DNA of 64,000 nucleotides from Streptomyces sp. SKN60 (GCF_026236535.1 NZ_JAHTMW010000027.1:32674-96673); one strand, 5' to 3'; shown: positions 42,477 to 51,271, counted from the stretch's first letter. Translations and numbers: made by a program. The notes: generated by a model from the sequence alone, not told the origin.

Positions 42477-44039
42477 TCAGGCCCGGGGAAGCCGCGGGTC
42501 CATCTGCCGCTGGCGGTCGAGCACTCGGCGCAGGTCCGCGGCGAGCGGGTGGTACGGGCCCTGGTCGCGCTCCACGTCGTAGAGCAGGGTCGCCAGGTGG
42601 GAGACGGCGCCCGCCTGCTCGCCGGTGGCGAGCATCAGCAGGCCGATGCGGTGGCGGATGTCGAAGGCGCGCTGCCGCAGTTCGGGGTCCGCGGCGCCGC
42701 CCTGGTCGTGGTACGGCAGGAGGGCACGGAACTCGGCGAGCGCGGCGGCCGGGTCGCCCAGCTGCTCCAGGCACAGCGCCGCGTCGTAGCGGAAGCGCAG
42801 GGTCTGCGGGTCGTACGGGCCGGCCTCGGCGGACCGGTCCTCGGCGAGGCGGCGCAGCTCGGGCAGGGCGCGGCGGTACTGGCCGTCGTCCATCAGCGTC
42901 GTCGCGTACTGCTTGCGCAGGATGCGGACGACCGGCGAGCGCTCGCCGTGCTCGGCGGCGGCGGCCGGGAGGATGCCGCCGAGGACGTCCACGGCCTGGG
43001 TGATGGAACCCTCGCCGAGGAGCCGCTTCACCTCGTCGACGGCGGCGGCCACATCGGGCTTGCCGGGCGCCGGGGGCACCGGCGGCGGGGCGGGCACGGC
43101 GGCCTGGGCGGCCGCCCGGTCGGGCCAGGGGGCGTGCGGGCGGCGGAACGGGCGGGTCGGGTCCAGCGGCCCGGCGCCCGGCCCGGCGGCGGCCACACCG
43201 GGCGCGGGCAGCAGCGGCAGCAGCCGCTCGTAGACCTCCTGCGCGTCGGAGGGGCGGTCCTGCGGGTCCTTGGCGAGCAGCCGCAGCACCAGCGCCTCCA
43301 GGGCGTCCGGCACCTCGGGCCGCAGCCGGCGGACCGGCAGCGGCGACTCGTGGAGGTGGCGGTGCAGCACGCCGAGCGCGGTGGAGCCGGCGAACGGCAC
43401 GTTTCCGCTGAGGAGTTCGTGGAGCAGCACGCCGAGCGCGTACAGATCGGTGTACGGGCCGACGGCGCCGCCCATCGCCTGCTCGGGCGCCATGTAGGCG
43501 GGGGTGCCGATGGGCGAGCCGGTGTGGGTGAGGCGGGTGGTGTCGCTGTCGAGGACGGACGCGACGCCCAGGTCGAGCACGGTGACCGTGCCGTCGGGGC
43601 GGACCATCACGTTCCGCGGCTTGAGGTCGCGGTGCACGATCGGCACGGCGTGCACGGCGGCGAGCACCGCGCACAGCTGGGCGGCGACGGACACCGCCCA
43701 CGGCCAGGGGTACGGGTCGTGCTCGGCGAGGTGGTCGGCGAGGTCGGCGCCCTCCACGTACTGCATGACGAGATACAGCTCGTCGCCGTCGCTGCCGGCG
43801 TCGTGGACGGTCACCAGGCCCGGGTGGTCGACCTGCGCGGTCACCCGGCACTCGCGCACGAAGCGGCGGCGCAGCTCGTCGGCGGCGGTCGCCGGGCCGC
43901 TGATGGCAGCCGGGTTGAGCAGCTTCACGGCCACCCGGCGGTCGAGCCGGCCGTCGTACGCCGTCCACACCTGGCCCATGCCGCCCTGGCCGATCAGGGT
44001 GGCCAGCTCGTAACGCCCGCCGACGACCCGGCCGTTCAC
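42477..44039 (-). CDS. Serine/threonine protein kinase with C-terminal TPR-like region
   Basis: A 520-residue kinase. LIGQGGMGQVW is the Gly-rich loop, VAVKLL holds the ATP lysine, IVHRDLKPRNVMV is the catalytic loop, VLDLGVAS replaces DFG with DLG, and GTPAYMAPEQ is the activation segment. Residues about 285-335 are a Pro/Ala linker and 340-510 have TPR-like helical repeats (DDGQYRRALPELRRLAEDRS). There is no membrane segment, unlike PknB. GTG 44039 overlaps the upstream stop (GTGA). Confidence 0.92.
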   Translation of the reverse strand: MNGRVVGGRYELATLIGQGGMGQVWTAYDGRLDRRVAVKLLNPAAISGPATAADELRRRFVRECRVTAQVDHPGLVTVHDAGSDGDELYLVMQYVEGADLADHLAEHDPYPWPWAVSVAAQLCAVLAAVHAVPIVHRDLKPRNVMVRPDGTVTVLDLGVASVLDSDTTRLTHTGSPIGTPAYMAPEQAMGGAVGPYTDLYALGVLLHELLSGNVPFAGSTALGVLHRHLHESPLPVRRLRPEVPDALEALVLRLLAKDPQDRPSDAQEVYERLLPLLPAPGVAAAGPGAGPLDPTRPFRRPHAPWPDRAAAQAAVPAPPPVPPAPGKPDVAAAVDEVKRLLGEGSITQAVDVLGGILPAAAAEHGERSPVVRILRKQYATTLMDDGQYRRALPELRRLAEDRSAEAGPYDPQTLRFRYDAALCLEQLGDPAAALAEFRALLPYHDQGGAADPELRQRAFDIRHRIGLLMLATGEQAGAVSHLATLLYDVERDQGPYHPLAADLRRVLDRQRQMDPRLPRA

Positions 44040-44647
44040 CTACCGCCGTCCCGGGGGTCCTTGTCCTTGCGGAGCAGGTCGCTGAGCTCGTCGAGCTCGG
44101 CGCGGACCTGGTCGATGCGGGGGCTGGGCGGGGTGATCTGGGGCTGGGGCTGGGGCTGGGGCTGGGGGCGGGGCTGGGGCTGCGGTTGCGGCTGGACGGG
44201 CGGGAAGCCATAACCCTGCTGGGGCTGCTGCGGGACCTGGTGCCGGTGCGGCGGCACGGTGGCAGCGTACGGGTTGTACGGCGCGGGCGGCGGGACCGGG
44301 CCGTGCAGGCGTATCCGGTCGTGGCGGATGTCCACCGCCAGGTAGTACCCGGTGAAGGCGGCCGCGCTGAGCAGGATCGTCGCCATGACGACGTCGGCCC
44401 GGGTCGTCTCGACGTCGTCCGGCATCAGCACCATGCAGACGATGATCAGCACGATCGAGGCGACGAACAGGATCCAGTCGACCACCCGGCGGGTCAGCAG
44501 GGCGATGCGCAGCGCCGTCGCCCACGTCAGAAACCCGATGCTGAGCAGCGGCAGCATGGCGAACAGCACCCGCAGCACAATGACCGACGCCGGCACACCC
44601 TGCCGCTGCGGCGGTGTGGCGGGCGGCGGATAGCCCTGGCCGTACAT
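44036..44647 (-). CDS. Membrane protein coupled to the kinase, with QP repeat
   Basis: A 203-residue protein with three or four membrane helices (about 20-115), a Pro/Gln-rich tail with QPQPQPQPRPQP (about 150-175), and a short C-terminal helix (VRAELDELSDLLRKDKD). Its TGA shares bases with the kinase GTG, so the two are coupled; it may be a partner or substrate of the kinase. No named family. Confidence 0.8.
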   Translation of the reverse strand: MYGQGYPPPATPPQRQGVPASVIVLRVLFAMLPLLSIGFLTWATALRIALLTRRVVDWILFVASIVLIIVCMVLMPDDVETTRADVVMATILLSAAAFTGYYLAVDIRHDRIRLHGPVPPPAPYNPYAATVPPHRHQVPQQPQQGYGFPPVQPQPQPQPRPQPQPQPQPQITPPSPRIDQVRAELDELSDLLRKDKDPRDGGR

Positions 44648-44676
44648 TCCTGCTCCTGGTGACCTGAAAAGCCCGA

Positions 44677-44711
44677 CTGTCGGAGATGAGCGTATACACC
44701 GACTCCGACAG
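44677..44711 (-). terminator. Inverted repeat downstream of the N6 methylase gene
   Basis: CTGTCGGAG (44677-44685) and CTCCGACAG (44703-44711) are perfect 9-bp arms; on the minus strand GGGCTTTTC follows. Most likely the methylase terminator, though it is also close to the promoter of the kinase operon. Confidence 0.6.
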
Positions 44712-44762
44712 CCACCCAGGGGTTGTGCATAACCGTGTTCGGGCCGTTGCGCGGCCCGTCGG

Positions 44763-46841
44763 TCAGGGCGTCACCGTGCCGTCCGCGAGCCCGTCGTACA
44801 TGCCCTGCACCAGCTGTTCGCCGAGCCGTCCGGCGAGCCTCAGCGCCTCCTCGAACTCGGCGAGCGCCTGGAAACGGGCGCCGTAGCGCCGCTGTTCGGC
44901 GAGCGGGAGCCGGGGCAGCTGGAGGCGCCGTACGTCGAGCCGGGTGGCGGTCGAGGCGTAGGAGCTGGCCTGCCGGTTGTTGGCGGTGGCGCGCAGGAAG
45001 CCGGCCAGGAACCAGGGGTCGACGGCGGCCGGGTCGGGGCGCAGCAGGTGCACGTTGCGGCCGAGGGCGGCGCCGGCGGTGGCCGGGTCGACGACGCGGG
45101 CGACCGCGCCGCCGCCGAGCACCGGGACGACGACGTCCCCGGCGGCGAGCAGCACCGGCTCCTCGGCGGGCCCGCCGGGCGGGGCCTCGGGGAGGCTGCC
45201 GGAGGGGGCCTGGGCGGCGAGGACGTCGGTGTCGGTGAGGACCCGTACGGGGGCGCCGGCGGCGGCCGAACCGGCGCCCCCGGCGTGCAGCGTGAGGGCG
45301 CCCGCGCGGGCGAGTTCGCCGACGGTCGTCGCGGTCCGGTGCACGCCGGGGAGACCAGGGGCTCCGGAGCCGGCAGCCGAGTCGGTGGCGGGCGGCGGGG
45401 TCAGCTCGCGGGTGCGGCGCAGGGTCTCGGTCAGCCGCTCGCGCACGCCGGCCAGCTGCGCCGCGCCCTCGGCGGCGGCGGGCGGCGGCAGATGGCGGGC
45501 GGGCGCCAGGTCGACGTCGTCGTCGAGGAGTTCGATGACGGGGACCGAGCGGCTCTCGCCGGGGGTCTCGGCGAGCGTGCCGTCCTGGAGGAAGGGGCGC
45601 CAGGCGTCGAGGACGGCGGTCTCGACGGCGGGCCAGTCGAGCCGGTCGCGGCCGGCGGCGCTGGTCTCGGTCGCCGTGTCGACGAGGAGCAGTTCGGCGG
45701 GCGGACGTTCACCGGGGACGGGCCTGCGCAGCACCCAGAGGTGCAGCGGGATGCCGTACGGGGGTGCCGCGCCGGCCGGCAGGGCGACGACGGCCCGCAG
45801 CGCGCCGCGGCGCAGCAGGTCGGCGCGGATGCGGCGGCCGGAGCGGCGGGACGCGGCGGCGGGCGGCATGAGCAGGACGGCGGTGCCGCCGGGGCGCAGC
45901 CGGGCCAGGGCGTGCTGGACCCAGGCCAGTTCGGACTCGGTGCGGGCCGGGAAGCCGTACTCCCAGCGCGGGTCGTAGGCGAGTTCGTCGTGGCCCCAGT
46001 TGCGCTCGTTGAACGGCGGGTGGCACAGCACGGCGTCGGCGGTGAGCGCGGGGAAGGCGTCGGCGCGCAGGGTGTCGCCGGGGAGCACGCGGACGTCGGT
46101 GGTCCGGTCGGTGGTGAGCGCGAGGCGCAGCGCGGTGAGCGCGGCGAGGTCGCCGTCGGCGTCCTGGCCGTGGACGACCGTGGCCGTGGTGGCGGCGCGG
46201 AGGAGGGCGCCGGTGCCGCAGGCGGGGTCGAGGACGGTGGCCGCGGGTCCGGCGAGCGCGGCCATGAGGGCGGCCGGGCCGGGCGGGGTGAGCGTGTACT
46301 GCCGGGGGTTGGCGTCCAGGTGGCGGCCGAGCAGGAACTCGAAGGCCTCGCCGGGGCTGCTCTCGGCGGCCAGTTCGGCCGCGCCGCGCACGAGCGGGAC
46401 GGAGGGGGCGAGGGCCCGCGCCGTGGGGGTGCGGACGGCCCGCTCGACGCCGAACCGCTCGGTCAGCGTCTCCTCCAGGGGTACGGGGAGGAGTTCGGCG
46501 AGGCGGGTGTCGGGCGCCGCGGCGAGGGTGGGCCAGGCGGCGGCCCGGTCGCGGACCAGGAGCAGGGCGCAGCCCGCGTGCACGAGCGCGGTGACGGCGC
46601 CGGCGGGGTGGGCGGCGATCTGCTGCCAGACCCGCTCACCGAGCGGGACCTCGGCGAGTTTGCCCTGGGCGCGCAGCCAGTCCTCGACGTCGGCGAGGGC
46701 GAAGGACGGGCTGGTCTCCGTGCCGCCGACCGGCCGGGGGAAGTCGGCGTGGCGGCGGCGCCAGTTGCTCACGGCCGCCCGGCCGACGCCCGCGAGGCGG
46801 GCGATCCCCGCGGCGGTCACCTCTGCTGCGTTGTCCGGCAC
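44763..46841 (-). CDS. N6-adenine DNA methylase-like protein fused to a specificity-type domain; altered motif IV
   Basis: A 692-residue protein. An N-terminal HTH (IARLAGVGRAAVSNWRRRHA, residues about 13-32) precedes an N6_Mtase (HsdM-like) domain with SAM motif VLDPACGTGALLRAA near residue 203. Motif IV, normally NPPF/Y, reads HPPF with His at 274 (VLCHPPFNERNWG). The C-terminal third resembles an HsdS target-recognition region (FLAGFLRATANNRQASSYAS; RRLQLPRLPLAEQRRYGARF). No restriction gene is adjacent. The His substitution could abolish methylation; a DNA-binding or regulatory role is possible. Confidence 0.82.
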   Translation of the reverse strand: MPDNAAEVTAAGIARLAGVGRAAVSNWRRRHADFPRPVGGTETSPSFALADVEDWLRAQGKLAEVPLGERVWQQIAAHPAGAVTALVHAGCALLLVRDRAAAWPTLAAAPDTRLAELLPVPLEETLTERFGVERAVRTPTARALAPSVPLVRGAAELAAESSPGEAFEFLLGRHLDANPRQYTLTPPGPAALMAALAGPAATVLDPACGTGALLRAATTATVVHGQDADGDLAALTALRLALTTDRTTDVRVLPGDTLRADAFPALTADAVLCHPPFNERNWGHDELAYDPRWEYGFPARTESELAWVQHALARLRPGGTAVLLMPPAAASRRSGRRIRADLLRRGALRAVVALPAGAAPPYGIPLHLWVLRRPVPGERPPAELLLVDTATETSAAGRDRLDWPAVETAVLDAWRPFLQDGTLAETPGESRSVPVIELLDDDVDLAPARHLPPPAAAEGAAQLAGVRERLTETLRRTRELTPPPATDSAAGSGAPGLPGVHRTATTVGELARAGALTLHAGGAGSAAAGAPVRVLTDTDVLAAQAPSGSLPEAPPGGPAEEPVLLAAGDVVVPVLGGGAVARVVDPATAGAALGRNVHLLRPDPAAVDPWFLAGFLRATANNRQASSYASTATRLDVRRLQLPRLPLAEQRRYGARFQALAEFEEALRLAGRLGEQLVQGMYDGLADGTVTP

Positions 46842-46959
46842 CGGCCGCTCCTCTTCAGTCCGCTTCGTCAGCCCGCTTCAGTCCCGCCTGGCGTGTGACG
46901 CCGATCCTACCGACGAACGCAAGAGGCGTCCCTTCACAGCGTGAGCGGATCTGTTTTTC

Positions 46960-46983
46960 GTGAACCGTGTTGACTCGGTTCAC
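46960..46983. promoter_or_regulatory. GTGAACCG-N8-CGGTTCAC operator over a promoter
   Basis: A perfect 8-bp inverted repeat. It encloses TTGACT (46970-46975), a good -35; a possible -10 TGTCAT begins 17 bp later. The next gene starts at 47044. Confidence 0.6.
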
Positions 46984-47043
46984 AGGCTCTGCTGTCATTG
47001 ATCCATCGCGCCAGACAAACTCACTGTCCGGGAGGACACACTC

Positions 47044-47847
47044 ATGTCGTACGACACGCAGCTCCCGCACCCGCAGACGCCCGCCCCGGCGGTCATGCGG
47101 AACGGGCTCGGCACCGCGGCCCTGATCCTCGGCATCATCGGCACCCTGTCCGGCTTCATCCCGCTGTTCTTCTGGCTGGCCGGCATCCTCGGCGTCATCG
47201 CGCTGATCCTGGGCCTGGTCGGCACCGGCCGGGTCAAGCGCGGCGAGGCGAACAACAAGGGCGTCGCCGTGACCGGCACGATCCTGGGCCTCGCGTCCCT
47301 GGTCCTCTCGGTGGTCGGCGCGGTCATCACCTTCACCGCGGTCAGCGACGCGGTGGACGAGATCGACAAGACGCTCAAGGACAGCGCCACCAGCGCCCCG
47401 GCGACCCCGGGCGGCAGCGCCAAGGGCAAGGGCGAGAGCAAGAAGGACAAGCCGCTCGCGGCCGACGAGACCGCCGCGTACGAGGACGGCCTGGAGGTCA
47501 CGGTCTCCGCGCCCAAGGCGTTCACCCCGGACGAGTTCGCCGTCGGCCACACCGAGGGCAACAAGGCGTACAAGGTCACCGTCACCATCGAGAACAAGGG
47601 CAAGAAGGCCTTCGACACCTCGGGCACCCTGCCCAACGCCCGGGCCGGCAAGGACGGCGCGGACGCGGAGATGATCCTCGGCGAGAAGCTCGACGTCGCC
47701 TTCGAGGGCTCGGTCCTGCCCGGCAAGAAGGTCACCAAGACCTTCGCCTTCGACGCGCCCGCCGCCGCCAAGGTGCTGACTGTCGAGATCCAGCCCGCCA
47801 TGGGCCTGGAGCACGACGCCGCGCAGTGGGACCTGAAGATCGGCTGA
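47044..47847 (+). CDS. DUF4190/DUF4352-type membrane protein
   Basis: A 267-residue protein. Two to three hydrophobic segments (about 20-110, LGTAALILGIIGTLSGFIPL and VTGTILGLASLVLSVVGAVI) are of the DUF4190 type. After a charged linker, a beta-rich extracytoplasmic domain follows (AYKVTVTIENKGKKAFDTSG), typical of DUF4352/telokin-like proteins. GGGAGG is 8 bases upstream of ATG 47044. The promoter carries an operator-like repeat. Possibly cotranscribed with the lipoprotein after a 112-base gap that holds only short CCCGTAACCC repeats. Confidence 0.83.
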   Translation: MSYDTQLPHPQTPAPAVMRNGLGTAALILGIIGTLSGFIPLFFWLAGILGVIALILGLVGTGRVKRGEANNKGVAVTGTILGLASLVLSVVGAVITFTAVSDAVDEIDKTLKDSATSAPATPGGSAKGKGESKKDKPLAADETAAYEDGLEVTVSAPKAFTPDEFAVGHTEGNKAYKVTVTIENKGKKAFDTSGTLPNARAGKDGADAEMILGEKLDVAFEGSVLPGKKVTKTFAFDAPAAAKVLTVEIQPAMGLEHDAAQWDLKIG

Positions 47848-47959
47848 CCCGCCGCCCCGGCCACGGAGCCGGACCCCGGCCCGTAAGCCCAGCGCTCCCC
47901 CGTAACCCCCGCACCACCCCGTAACCCAGCACCACCCCGATCCCCCTCGGAGATTCACC

Positions 47960-48742
47960 ATGTCTGCCACCGTCCCCGCCCCCGCCCGCCACCGGATCCG
48001 CCGCCGGGCCGCCCTCGCCGCCACCCTCTGCGCCGCCGTCGCGCTCGGCGCGACCGCCTGCGGGCCCTTCGGGGACGCCGAGCCCAAGGCCTCCGGGCCC
48101 TTCGGGGAACTCACCGGCCCGCAGATCGTCGACAAGGCGATCGCGACGACGAAGACCGCGAAGTCCCTGAGCATGGACCTCGACCTCAAGACCACCGACG
48201 GCCCGATCAAGGCCTTCGTGTCGACCGACCTGCAGGGCAGGTGCGCGGGCACGATGACGATCGACACGACCGGCACCGCCGAACTGATCCGCCCCGACGA
48301 CAAGGCGGTCTACCTCCGCTACGACGAGGCGTTCCTCAAGGAGCAGTCCAAGGGCGAGTCCCCCGAGGTGCAGGCGGCCGTGCTCAAGCAGATGAAGGGC
48401 CGCTGGCTGAAGACCGACGCCAAGGACCCGGACACCAAGGACATGGTCGAGCTGTGCGACCTGAAGGCGCTGCTCGCCGACTTCGAGCAGGACACCGCCG
48501 GCACGGTGCAGGGCGAGGAGACGATGGTCGGCGGCAAGAAGGCGCTGACGCTCACGCAGACGTACAAGGGCGGCGAGAAGGACACGTTCTACGTGGCCAC
48601 GGAGGGCAAGCCGTACCTGCTGAAGATCGTCACGACCGGCGGGAAGGAGCCGGGCACGATCGCCCTGTCCGGCTACGACAAGCCGGTCACGGCGACGGCG
48701 CCGGCGAAGAAGGACGTGCTGGACGAGAAGGACCTCGGCTGA
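47960..48742 (+). CDS. LppX/LprG-like lipoprotein
   Basis: A 260-residue lipoprotein with a long, basic signal peptide and lipobox LGATAC at about residues 28-34. The body begins ELTGPQIVDKAIATTKTAKS and continues with alternating beta strands (KALTLTQTYKGGEKDTFYVA), the pattern of mycobacterial LprG/LppX lipid carriers and related actinobacterial proteins. Two further Cys (GRCAG, ELCDL) may form a disulfide. Followed by a strong bidirectional terminator. Confidence 0.82.
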   Translation: MSATVPAPARHRIRRRAALAATLCAAVALGATACGPFGDAEPKASGPFGELTGPQIVDKAIATTKTAKSLSMDLDLKTTDGPIKAFVSTDLQGRCAGTMTIDTTGTAELIRPDDKAVYLRYDEAFLKEQSKGESPEVQAAVLKQMKGRWLKTDAKDPDTKDMVELCDLKALLADFEQDTAGTVQGEETMVGGKKALTLTQTYKGGEKDTFYVATEGKPYLLKIVTTGGKEPGTIALSGYDKPVTATAPAKKDVLDEKDLG

Positions 48743-48766
48743 CCGAGCGTCGGCCGGCGGAAAGCG

Positions 48767-48809
48767 AAAGGCGTGACGGCCTCCGGAGGGGGGCGGCCGT
48801 CACGCCTTT
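48767..48809. terminator. Bidirectional terminator
   Basis: AAAGGCGTGACGGCC (48767-48781) pairs perfectly with GGCCGTCACGCCTTT (48795-48809); T residues follow on the plus strand. Lies between convergent genes. Confidence 0.8.
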
Positions 48810-48824
48810 TCGTGTGTGTCGCTC

Positions 48825-49577
48825 TCAGAGCTGGTGCCGGACCCAGATGTTCGGCTCGACGTAGACCGCGTAGCCGCGGGCGGTGTCGCAGTGCACCGGC
48901 ACCAGGGCGCCGGGCACCTCGACCGGTCCGTCGGTGTCGAAGGGCAGCCCGGTCCAGGACCGCCACTGCGCCACGGACCCGCCGATGGTCATCGACGCCG
49001 GCGCCACCTTCACGACGGCGCCGCCCGCGCGCACGTGCACACGCAGCCACGGGTCGTGCGGCAGCCCGTCGGACTCGCGGGTGCGCAGCGCGTACTCGTG
49101 GATCGAGCCCTCGGCCTCCAGGTGCTTGCCGTTCGGCCGCAGCGGGGCGACGAGCTGGGTGTGCCCGAGGCGGCGGGCGTTGTCGCGCATGGCCGCGAGC
49201 ATCCGGTGCGAGACCCCGTTGCCGAGCGCGCTGGTGTCGACGGTGATCTCGATCGCGCTCACCGTGTCCGGCGTCCGCCCGTGCCGCAGATCGGAGAACG
49301 CCCACAGCAACACCTGGTCCCACCCGGTGTCCGGCAGCTCCCCGCGCCCCTCGGCCGCCAGCTGGAACGGCACGCTGAACCCGCGCGCCACCACGTCCTC
49401 ACCGTCCGGCCCGTCGGTCGCGACGAGCACGTACTCCGGGAACTCGGCCACGATCCGCCCGATGTGGCTCCACCCCACCGGGTCGTACATCATGAACTCC
49501 GGCCAGAGGTCCTTCATCTGCCACAGCTTCCCGGCGAGGGCGGGGCGCTCGGCGAGCGTAGTGATGTGCACGTCCAT
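48825..49577 (-). CDS. GNAT-like acetyltransferase
   Basis: A 250-residue protein. The N-terminal part resembles GNAT (MYDPVGWSHIGRIVAEFPEY, EYVLVATDGPDGEDVVARGF), and EITVDTSALGNGVSHRMLAA fits the acetyl-CoA loop region. The C-terminal ~100 residues are strand-rich (VHVRAGGAVVKVAPASMTIG). It stands alone; the substrate is unknown. Assignment is by general GNAT pattern. Confidence 0.78.
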   Translation of the reverse strand: MDVHITTLAERPALAGKLWQMKDLWPEFMMYDPVGWSHIGRIVAEFPEYVLVATDGPDGEDVVARGFSVPFQLAAEGRGELPDTGWDQVLLWAFSDLRHGRTPDTVSAIEITVDTSALGNGVSHRMLAAMRDNARRLGHTQLVAPLRPNGKHLEAEGSIHEYALRTRESDGLPHDPWLRVHVRAGGAVVKVAPASMTIGGSVAQWRSWTGLPFDTDGPVEVPGALVPVHCDTARGYAVYVEPNIWVRHQL

Positions 49578-49652
49578 GCGGGCGAGGCTAACGGCGCGTC
49601 CAGGAGCAGGCGTAACGATTTTTCCCCGAGGAGCCCAAGTCGCCCTCCGGGG

Positions 49653-50537
49653 TCACACCTTGCCGATGCCGAGCGTGTTCTCGGACGGCAGGAGGCCGGA
49701 GCCGATGACCGCGAGCCACGGGCCGCCGAGGAGTTCCGCGAGGCGGGCGGTCGGGTCGGGGCCGAGGGTGGACCAGGGGGTGGTGGCGAGGAGGTCGGTG
49801 CGGTGTTCGACCTCGGTGCGGAGGGCGCGGCCCGCGTCGGTGGCGGTGCCGTTCGGGTGGACCAGGCCGCGGGTGGCGAGGCGGGCGCGGGCGGCGGTCC
49901 ACTCGGCCGGGGGCCAGCCGCGGCTCGCGAAGGTGGTCTCGGCGGCGGCGCCGACGGCGGCGAAGGAGACCAGGGCCTCGGCCGGGTCGAGCCCGGCGGC
50001 GAGCAGTGCCGCGAGGTGCCCGTCGCCGCGGTGCTCGCGCAGGATCGTGGCGGCCTGCCAGAGGACGAGGTGCGGGGCCTCGGGCCAGGGCAGCGCGGCA
50101 TTGGCGGCGGCGAGCGGGCGCCCCGCCGTACTGGCGGCCTCGGCGGCCCGGCGGGCGAGGGCGGCGGCCTCGGCGAGTTCGGGCCCTGCGACCGCCTCGT
50201 CGCCGAGCAGCGCGCGGTAGGTGCGGTCCACCGCGCGCAGCCGGGCGGCGAGCACCGCCTCGGGCGCGGCGGTGGCCCAGACCCCGGGCACGTACCGCCC
50301 GACCGTCTGCGGGCTGAAGGAGTAGAAGGCGGAGGCGACCGGCCCGGCCCCGGCCGGCCCGAGGGGTGCGGCGCGCCAGGCGAAGTAGCTCGGCCAGCGC
50401 TCGGTCACGTCGTACCCGAGCGCGGCGGCCTCCTCGAAGGCCTCGGGGGCGTAGTAGAGCACCGCGTGCAGCGGTTCGAGCAGGTGCCACATCTGCCGGA
50501 CTCGGCCCGGTTCCACAGCCAGGGTTTCCACGGTCAT
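49653..50537 (-). CDS. SCO6745-family (SalK-like) protein
   Basis: A 294-residue helical protein. VRQMWHLLEPLHAVLYYAPE near the start, GYDVTERWPSYFAWRAAPLG, and ALPWPEAPHLVLWQAATILR in the middle are typical of the SCO6745 family of predicted winged-helix/SalK-like proteins. It is divergent from a TetR gene across two operator-like sites and is the likely target. Substrate and function are not established. Confidence 0.82.
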   Translation of the reverse strand: MTVETLAVEPGRVRQMWHLLEPLHAVLYYAPEAFEEAAALGYDVTERWPSYFAWRAAPLGPAGAGPVASAFYSFSPQTVGRYVPGVWATAAPEAVLAARLRAVDRTYRALLGDEAVAGPELAEAAALARRAAEAASTAGRPLAAANAALPWPEAPHLVLWQAATILREHRGDGHLAALLAAGLDPAEALVSFAAVGAAAETTFASRGWPPAEWTAARARLATRGLVHPNGTATDAGRALRTEVEHRTDLLATTPWSTLGPDPTARLAELLGGPWLAVIGSGLLPSENTLGIGKV

Positions 50538-50572
50538 GACGCCGCCTCGCTCTCCTCGGCAGTCCCGAACAT

Positions 50573-50587
50573 CTTGTCAGCGACTAG
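50573..50587. promoter_or_regulatory. TetR operator-like site A
   Basis: CTTGTCAGCGACTAG is an imperfect palindrome that shares 13 of 15 bases with site B, 34 bp away. Confidence 0.65.
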
Positions 50588-50606
50588 ATTGCTCCGCCGC
50601 CCCCAA

Positions 50607-50621
50607 CTTGTCAATGACTAG
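50607..50621. promoter_or_regulatory. TetR operator-like site B
   Basis: CTTGTCAATGACTAG is a palindrome with one mismatched pair (CTTGTCA/TGACTAG). It lies 20 bases before the TetR ATG, and site A is near the SCO6745-family start. Confidence 0.68.
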
Positions 50622-50641
50622 ATCCGGCGTACGCTGCTGTC

Positions 50642-51271
50642 ATGACCACCACCGGGAGCATCCGCCGCGGCTACCACCACGGCGACCTGCGCCAGGCCGT
50701 CCTCGCCGCCGCCCTCGACGTCATCGCCACCGACGGCCCCGGCGCGCTCAGCCTGCGCGACCTCGCCCGCCGCGCCGGCGTCTCGCACGCCGCCCCCGCG
50801 CACCACTTCAAGGACCGCACCGGGCTGCTCACCGCGATCGCCGCCCAGGGGTACGAGCTCCTCGCCGCCGCCCTCACCGACGCGCCCGATCTACGGGAGC
50901 GCGGAGTGCGGTACGTCCGCTTCGCCGTCGCGCACCCCGCGCACTTCCAGGTGATGTTCCAGCCCGAGCTGTACCGGGACCGGGCCGACGACCCCGAGCT
51001 GCTCGCCGCCAAGGAGCTGGCCGCCGCCGAACTCCGGGCCGGCGTCGTCACACTTCCCGCCGCCCGGTCATCCGATTCCCCCGGCTCCCCCGGCTCCCCC
51101 GACCCGCGCGACACCGGCGTCGCCGCCTGGTCCATGGCCCACGGCTTCGCGACCCTGCTGCTCACCCACAACCTCGACGCCCCGCTGGACGGACGGGATC
51201 CCGGCGAGGTGTTCCGGGCCCTTGCCGGACTGCTCGGTTCCGGTCAACTCGCCGACATCGAACGGGAATAG
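50642..51271 (+). CDS. TetR-family regulator with WHG C-terminal domain
   Basis: A 209-residue regulator. Residues 8-58 hold the HTH (LAAALDVIATDGPGALSLRD, then ARRAGVSHAAPAHHFKDRTG). The C-terminal part contains HPAHFQVMFQPELYRD, typical of the TetR_C WHG domain. No Shine-Dalgarno precedes ATG 50642, and TACGCT lies just upstream, so the mRNA may be leaderless. Probably represses itself and the divergent SCO6745-family gene through sites A and B. Confidence 0.92.
   Translation: MTTTGSIRRGYHHGDLRQAVLAAALDVIATDGPGALSLRDLARRAGVSHAAPAHHFKDRTGLLTAIAAQGYELLAAALTDAPDLRERGVRYVRFAVAHPAHFQVMFQPELYRDRADDPELLAAKELAAAELRAGVVTLPAARSSDSPGSPGSPDPRDTGVAAWSMAHGFATLLLTHNLDAPLDGRDPGEVFRALAGLLGSGQLADIERE

Noticed and set aside
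44140..44190. GGGGCTGGGGCTG repeat as a possible G-quadruplex element
   Set aside because: It encodes the QPQP tail of the kinase-linked membrane protein; a structural role cannot be supported from sequence alone.
45048..46898. 616-codon plus-strand frame over the N6 methylase gene
   Set aside because: Low-complexity Gly/Val/Arg sequence with no motif; the minus frame has SAM and HTH motifs.
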